Below are positions 59,218-64,000 of a stretch of DNA of 64,000 nt, piece by piece (position 1 is the first letter of the stretch; each line of letters starts with the position of its first letter). The DNA lies in the NCBI GenBank assembly GCA_023702235.1, contig JAMQCR010000002.1:496001-560000 (forward strand), read 5' to 3'. The notes under the pieces are model-generated. The model saw only the letters and a list, made by a program, of their open reading frames with translations. It was not told the origin of the DNA and made no database searches. A program made the translations under genes and the position numbers. The DNA is from Neobacillus pocheonensis (GTDB taxonomy: Bacteria; Bacillota; Bacilli; Bacillales; Cytobacillaceae).

Positions 59218-60288
59218 ATGAATCAAAAGCAAATTTACGCTATTCATATTTATATTTTAATGATCATATCTACAGGTTTCACTGTACATGTTTTAGGTGT
59301 CCCAGCATTATTAACTGTTGCTAAAAGGGACGCATGGATAAGTACCATTTGCAGTAGCATTCCTGTCGTTATTTGGATGCTTTTAGTTTTTTATCTTTAT
59401 AAAAAACTAAATAATGATGATATTATCTCATTTCTCCAAAAAACTCTTAGCAAATGGGCTTTCTCTATTTTTGCCATCTTATCGTGTATATTTTTTTTAT
59501 CAAATGCCTTTATTACCCTTAAGTTTACCCTTTATTGGGCAAAAGCGAATTATACACAAGACATCCCTGATTTTGTCGTTATATTATTATTTTCATTCAT
59601 TTGCTATTATTCAGCGGCAAAAGGGCTGCGAACAATTAGCGTGGTTGCTTTAGTATTATTACCCCTTGTTGTTTTTTTCGGATTTCTAGTGGGATTGGGA
59701 AATATGCCAAATAAGAATTATGAACTGCTATTTCCTATATTTGAAAATGGTTATAAGTCCTTTTTTCTAGGGCTAACATATGCCAGTACTACTATATTTG
59801 AGGTTTTCTTTATCTTGTATTTAACATCAGAACTCAAGGATAAACTAAAGCTGAAGTGGCTCATAGTTGTTGTAATGATTCTTGTTGAATTATCTTTTGG
59901 TCCTTTAGTAGGGGCTATAGCTGAATTTGGTTCAGTAGAAGCAGAAAAAATGAGGAATCCTGCATACGAGGAATGGAAATTATTGACGATTGGACAACAT
60001 ATCACCCGCCTTGATTTTCTTTCTATTTTTCAATGGCTTTCAGGTGCTTTTATTCGGGTCAGTATATCTTTATTTATCTCTGCCAAACTTTTTTCATATA
60101 ATAAAAAGAAAAAATGGGTTCTTCCTGTCCTTTGCGTCTTATTATTCATTGCCGCATGTATTAATTGGGATGCCACCTCGCTTCTTAATTATTCGTTGAA
60201 GGTTTACTATCCCATTAGCCGTATATTTGAAATCTGCACCATGTTATTTCTATTATTAGTTGTTATGGTAAAAGGTGATAAACAATGA
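59218..60288 (+). CDS. Spore germination permease, GerAB/GerKB family
   Basis: A 356-residue protein with ten hydrophobic segments and family landmarks: IYILMIISTGFTVHVLGVPA, YYSAAKGLRTISVVALVLLP, LLFPIFENGYKSFF and RNPAYEEWKLLTIGQHITRL. It is an intact B subunit of a GerA-type germinant receptor. ATG 59218 has AGGAGG seven bases upstream. The stop overlaps the start of the A-subunit gene (ATGA), and the C-subunit gene follows, giving an unusual B-A-C order. The A and C genes are frameshifted as read, so receptor function depends on whether those breaks are real. Confidence 0.9.
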   Translation: MNQKQIYAIHIYILMIISTGFTVHVLGVPALLTVAKRDAWISTICSSIPVVIWMLLVFYLYKKLNNDDIISFLQKTLSKWAFSIFAILSCIFFLSNAFITLKFTLYWAKANYTQDIPDFVVILLFSFICYYSAAKGLRTISVVALVLLPLVVFFGFLVGLGNMPNKNYELLFPIFENGYKSFFLGLTYASTTIFEVFFILYLTSELKDKLKLKWLIVVVMILVELSFGPLVGAIAEFGSVEAEKMRNPAYEEWKLLTIGQHITRLDFLSIFQWLSGAFIRVSISLFISAKLFSYNKKKKWVLPVLCVLLFIAACINWDATSLLNYSLKVYYPISRIFEICTMLFLLLVVMVKGDKQ

Positions 60289-61754
60289 GAAAAACCCTAC
60301 CTGAAAAAATATACATCGACATAGAACAATTAAAAAGTTGGTTTGCAGGTTCTACTGATGTTGTCATAAAAAAAGGACCTATAAACAAAAAATTGCCACC
60401 TATTCATTGGAAGTTCTGTATTGTCCCAATTTAGTGGATATGAAACATATGAATGAAGTTATTTTTCCACACATTAATGCTGTAATGGAACAGAAAGGTC
60501 AGTTAACGATTGATTTGTTAAGTAATATTTTGGAGGTAAGTAAACTTAAAGATAGGACGAACATTAAAACCGAGGTGGAGCAAAAACTTTTTTCAGGAGA
60601 ATTAATTATTTTTAGTCATGATTTAAATGATCTTTTTTTCATCCCGGCAGTCAGCGTTCCAAAGAGGAGCCCGGAAGAATCCAGTTTTGAGACTTCCGTC
60701 AGAGGACCAAGAGATGGATTTGTAGAGAATATATCGGATAATATGGCATTAATCCGTCAGAGGTTAAAAACCTCCTCTTTAAAAAGTATTGAATATTTGA
60801 TAGGTGAAAGAAGCAGAACGAAAGTATTATTACTTTATATGGAAGATATCATGAACCCATCCATTCTTGAAGATGTAAAAAAACGATTAGATTCAATAAA
60901 AATCGATATTGTTGTAAGTAGCTATGAAATTGAAGAGCTTTTATATGATAAACAATTTTCCATTTATCCATTAATGGATTATATAGGGAGACCTGATTTT
61001 GCTGTCCAATCTTTAACTCAAGGGAGATTTGTGATTCTAGTGGATGGAAATCCAACTTGCTTAATTGGACCTGTAAGTCTTCATCAAGTCCTATACTCAC
61101 CAGAAGACTCTCATGTTAGTTTTTATTATGTTAGCTTTGTTCGCCTATTAAGGATGATTGGTATATTTATCTCCCTTTTTCTCCCAGGATTTTATATCGC
61201 ATTAATCACATTTCAACTTGACCAAATACCTTATACGTTTTTGGCTACGATAGCTGTTTCTCGGATCGGATTACCTTTATCCTGCCAGGCAGAAGGCCAG
61301 TATCATGCTTATTCTGTTTGAGTTATTTAAAGAAGCTGGACTGAGGCTCCCAAAAGCTGTTGGTCAGACTGTTGCCGTTTTGGGCGGGTTATTTATAGGA
61401 GATGCCGCTATTCGTGCTGGAGTGACTTCTCCATCCATGTTAGTCATTGTTGCAATCACAGTCATCTCAGGTTATACACTGATTAATCAAAACATTGCTG
61501 GCAATATCACTATTCTTCGATTTTTTAACTTATTATTTTCAGCATTCTTTGGTTTGTTTGGTTTCTTTATTTCTTTCTTTTTCATTATAACAGTCACGGT
61601 ATCATTAGAGAGTTTTGGTCAGCCATTTGTTTCGCCTTTTACCAAACCAAATTTATCGGATTTTATAAAAAGTTATATTAGACTGCCGTATAGCTTTCTA
61701 AAAAAACGTAATCAAGCCTTTCGTCCAATTGATGGCGACAGTCAAAAGGAGTAA
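60285..61754 (+). pseudogene. gerAA-type germination protein with two frameshifts
   Basis: Three frames join into one GerA A subunit of about 490 residues. The first (60285-60432) is MRKTLPEKIYIDIEQLKSWF then AGSTDVVIKKGPINKKLPPI. The second (60407-61321) has VLYCPNLVDMKHMNEVIFPH, SVRGPRDGFVENISDNMALI and membrane spans. The third (61305-61754) has LFKEAGLRLPKAVGQTVAVL and more spans. Breaks lie near 60405 and near 61285 (an extra T in TCCTGCCAGG). Both are one-base events. The ATG overlaps the gerB stop. Confidence 0.85.
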
Positions 61755-61757
61755 TAT

Positions 61758-62878
61758 ATGAGGAAAAAATTTTTTCTTCTTTTTTTATTACCTGTGAGGG
61801 TATTGGTGTAACTGGCTGTGGGGGATCAAAAGAAATTCAAAATCGAACTTATATCACAGCTTTAGGGATTGATTATTCTAAAGGTGAATTTATCGTGTTT
61901 ATTCAAGGATTGAATTTCTCAAATATTGCCAAACAAGAAGGCAGTTCTGGTTTACAGCAAGCAGCACCTATGTTTATCGGTCAGGAAAAAGCCAAAAGTA
62001 TACAGGCTGCATTTAGTAAATTAGAGCAAAATACAGCCCTGCCACTTTATTACGGTCATATTAGGACCATCATTTTAAGTAAAAATGTAATAAAAAAACA
62101 TTTAAATTCAGTAATTGAATATATGGGAGAAAACCCTTTTTTAAGGTACAACTGCTGGCTTTTTGGAACAAAAGAAGATGTTAAAGAAATTATATTGGGA
62201 GAGAGTTTTTTTAATTATCCATCTCTATATTCAATCATTCATAATCCTGAACCTTTGTTTAAGGAGAATTTTATTATTCCTATTGAAAAATACAATCGTT
62301 TCATCTCAAAGTATTATCAAACAGTCGGATCCTATGTCATTCCCTCCATTAGTATTAAAAAAGATCAATTCTTTAATAATAAAAAGCCCAGTAATATCAA
62401 TTCTCTGGATGGCGGTTTCGTGATTGGACAGCAACAATACAAAGGATGGGTAAAAAAGCAAGACCTTACAGGTTTAAAATGGTTTTCTAAACAAGCATCC
62501 ACCATTCCGCTTTCACTTTTTAAGGAAAAAGTAAGTGTAATTATCAGGAAACCAAAAGGCTTAATTAAAGTATTGAATGGAAGTAAACCGACCTATGACT
62601 TATTCGTAAAAGCAAAGGCAATACTCGTTCAAAATGAAGAAAATATGAGTGTTAATAAAATTCAAAAAGAATTGGCACTAAAAATAAAACGTGAAATTGT
62701 CAAAACAATAAATAAAAGTGGTGAAATCCATGCAGATCTTTTAAATATGAGTGAAAAACCCTATCGATATAAACACAGCAAGTGGGATATCCAAACACTC
62801 AATTCAATGGATAAGAGCTTAATAAAGGATATAATCGTAAAAATAAAAATTGTAGAAAATGCAAGTTATAAAAAGTAA
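61758..62878 (+). pseudogene. gerAC-type lipoprotein with frameshift in the signal region
   Basis: ATG 61758 follows AAAAGGAG at seven bases and starts MRKKFFLLFLLPV, but the frame stops at 61811. The lipobox VTGCGG and mature part (GSKEIQNRTYITALGIDYSK) continue in another frame to 62878, with the GerAC family segments LPLYYGHIRTIILSKNVIKK and YDLFVKAKAILVQNEENMSV. A continuation VNESVQKVYQKYGFQTVDKF in a third frame (62875-62970) may be the original C-terminus. Third gene of the B-A-C operon. One or two single-base breaks inactivate it as read. Confidence 0.8.
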
Positions 62879-63103
62879 ATGAATCAGTACAAAAAGTATA
62901 CCAAAAGTATGGATTTCAAACAGTCGATAAATTTTTAGGTGGGAAAAGGATTAAAGAAATCCGAGAATAAGAAAATGAATCTTTATATCTCTGGTCTTTC
63001 ATATTGAGCTACGAGCTGCTTTAGTAACATTTTCTCCTCCATAATAATAGCTAAAATATTTAGGTTTTATTCAATTAAAGGGTGCATTTATGGAGTAACT
63101 AAA

Positions 63104-63150
63104 AAAACCCTATTTCTCAGAATTAAATTGAGAAATAGGGCTTTTTAATA
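63104..63150 (+). terminator. Strong rho-independent terminator after the ger operon
   Basis: CCCTATTTCTCA and TGAGAAATAGGG pair perfectly around GAATTAAAT, preceded by an A-run and followed by CTTTTTAAT. It can act on both strands. Confidence 0.85.
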
Positions 63151-63289
63151 TTGGTATTTCCTTAGCGTTGTAAATTCGCGTTTTGCTGGTGGTACCCCAT
63201 GCCCATCAAGCTAAGTTAAAACAATACCCCCAAAAATGAAAAATCGCTATGCTTATCGTAAGAAGTTTACGAGAAAGGATGGTGTTTTT

Positions 63290-63773
63290 TTGAATCCTAT
63301 CATCTTAATTGAACTGACACTTTTTGCACAAGAATTACAACGATTTCTATCTCCATAAGTCCTACAAGAAACCGCCAAACAAGTTGGTTTTGTGCAGCGA
63401 TCTAGTAAGTATCAAGCAAATGAACTCATCGCCCTTTGCGTTTGGCTCAGCCAAGAAGTCGCTAGTACATCGCTTACGCAACTATGTAGTCGGTTAGAGG
63501 CTTCGACGGGTATACTAATGAGCCAAGAGGGGCTCAATCAACGCTTTAATCCAACAGCTATCGCATTCCTCCGAGAAGCCTTTACTTCACTCCTAACACA
63601 AAAACTCTGTGCGACACAATTGCTATCTTCACACATGATTTCATCTTTCGAACGTATTCGGATTTTAGATGCAACTGTGTTTCAGCTACCTGATTCCTTC
63701 GCCACCGATTATCAAGGCTCTGGTGGGAGTAGTAATACGGCAGGCGCGAAAATCCAATTGGAATACGATTTAC
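63290..63773 (+). pseudogene. IS4-family transposase, N-terminal part
   Basis: From TTG 63291 the frame reads NPIILIELTLFAQELQRFLS, meets a TAA at about 63357, and continues VLQETAKQVGFVQRSSKYQA, LCVWLSQEVASTSLTQLCSR and RIRILDATVFQLPDSFATDY with GGSSNTAGAKIQLEYDLLS. The DATVFQLP segment carries the first catalytic Asp of IS4-type transposases. At about 63774 the sequence changes in frame into an aldolase, and the rest of the transposase is absent. Non-functional as a transposase. Confidence 0.75.
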
Positions 63774-64000
63774 TGAGTAAATTAGCGGCTCTTAAGCGTT
63801 TATTTGATGAGAATGGGATTATTGGAGCTTTAGCGATTGATCAACGTGGTTCATTAAAGAAAATGATTGCCGCTGGAAGTTCAAGGCCTTTAGGTAATGA
63901 GGGGAGCATCCGCTTTAAAGAAGTGGTTTCAGAAGAGCTGACACCTTATGCAACATCAATTCTATTAGATCCGGAATATGGTTTGCCAGCTGCGAACGTC
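63774..64000 (+). CDS. Tagatose 1,6-bisphosphate aldolase (LacD-like), partial at window edge
   Basis: The frame KLAALKRLFDENGIIGALAI, DQRGSLKKMIAAGSS and EELTPYATSILLDPEYGLPA matches the N-terminal part of LacD-type class I aldolases. These cleave tagatose 1,6-bisphosphate to glyceraldehyde 3-phosphate and dihydroxyacetone phosphate. The gene runs past the end of the window. It has no evident start codon of its own: the IS4 transposase frame enters it without a stop. The nearest usable start codons lie inside the transposase part. Either a fusion protein is made or the gene lost its 5-prime end. Confidence 0.75.

Overview
The window looks like a segment of a large, low-GC plasmid (or plasmid-like island) from an endospore-forming Bacillaceae host. 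A Bacillus/Priestia/Peribacillus-type host is my inference. The evidence is a replication module with a long iteron array, a ParA plus ribbon-helix-helix partition operon surrounded by very large repeat arrays, a Gram-positive conjugative type IV secretion operon, several spore-germination (ger) loci, spore cortex hydrolase genes, and a dense litter of insertion sequences and broken genes. I saw no rRNA, tRNA or CRISPR array.

Layout. 1-3.7 kb: a dead ISL3-type element with an intact 8-bp target duplication, then a small membrane protein. 3.7-9.2 kb: a winged-helix replication-type protein on the minus strand, about 1.9 kb of roughly 103-bp iterons, then a two-gene plus-strand operon (MerR-like protein and a 551-aa initiator-like protein). 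9.2-16.2 kb: a first AT-rich repeat array, a second ISL3-type element, and small plasmid genes (XRE regulator, two overlapping small ORFs, a two-gene RHH-like operon, very small ORFs). 16.5-20.6 kb: about eight 340-bp repeats containing large palindromes, split by an inverted copy of the first ISL3 element. 20.6-25.4 kb: gerB remnant, parA-parB, then a gene-poor AT-rich repeat region containing a glucose dehydrogenase relic. 25.4-30.2 kb: methyltransferase, an internally duplicated small protein, a decayed gerABC cluster and an IS110 remnant. 30.2-41.9 kb: the conjugation operon. 42.2-43.2 kb: a complete second RNA polymerase alpha subunit gene. 43.3-51 kb: relics (response regulator, second trsL copy), IS3 and other IS elements, a dihydrouridine synthase and a DUF1456 gene. 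51-64 kb: a DUF1254/DUF1214 secreted protein with a frameshifted signal peptide, a SleB-like hydrolase, a Vpr-like protease pseudogene, Tn3 remnants, a frameshifted gerB-gerA-gerC operon, and an IS4 fragment joined in frame to a tagatose-bisphosphate aldolase gene that runs off the window.

How the parts work together. The iteron region with its flanking genes should replicate the molecule. ParA, the RHH protein and the repeat arrays should segregate it. The trs-like operon (pilin-like protein, VirB3/PrgI-like, TrsD, TrsE/VirB4, EssB-like TrsF, CwlT-like muralytic enzyme, VirB8-like, VirD4 in two pieces, lipoprotein, VirB6-like) should transfer it, but I found no relaxase in the window. The most unusual items are the plasmid-located rpoA paralogue, an IS200-type transposase fold lacking its HUH histidines at the head of the transfer operon, the palindromic partition arrays with a compensatory base change, and an identical palindrome-embedded core shared by two different ISL3 elements. 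Many cargo genes carry frameshifts, often in homopolymers. I cannot separate real decay from assembly error without the reads.
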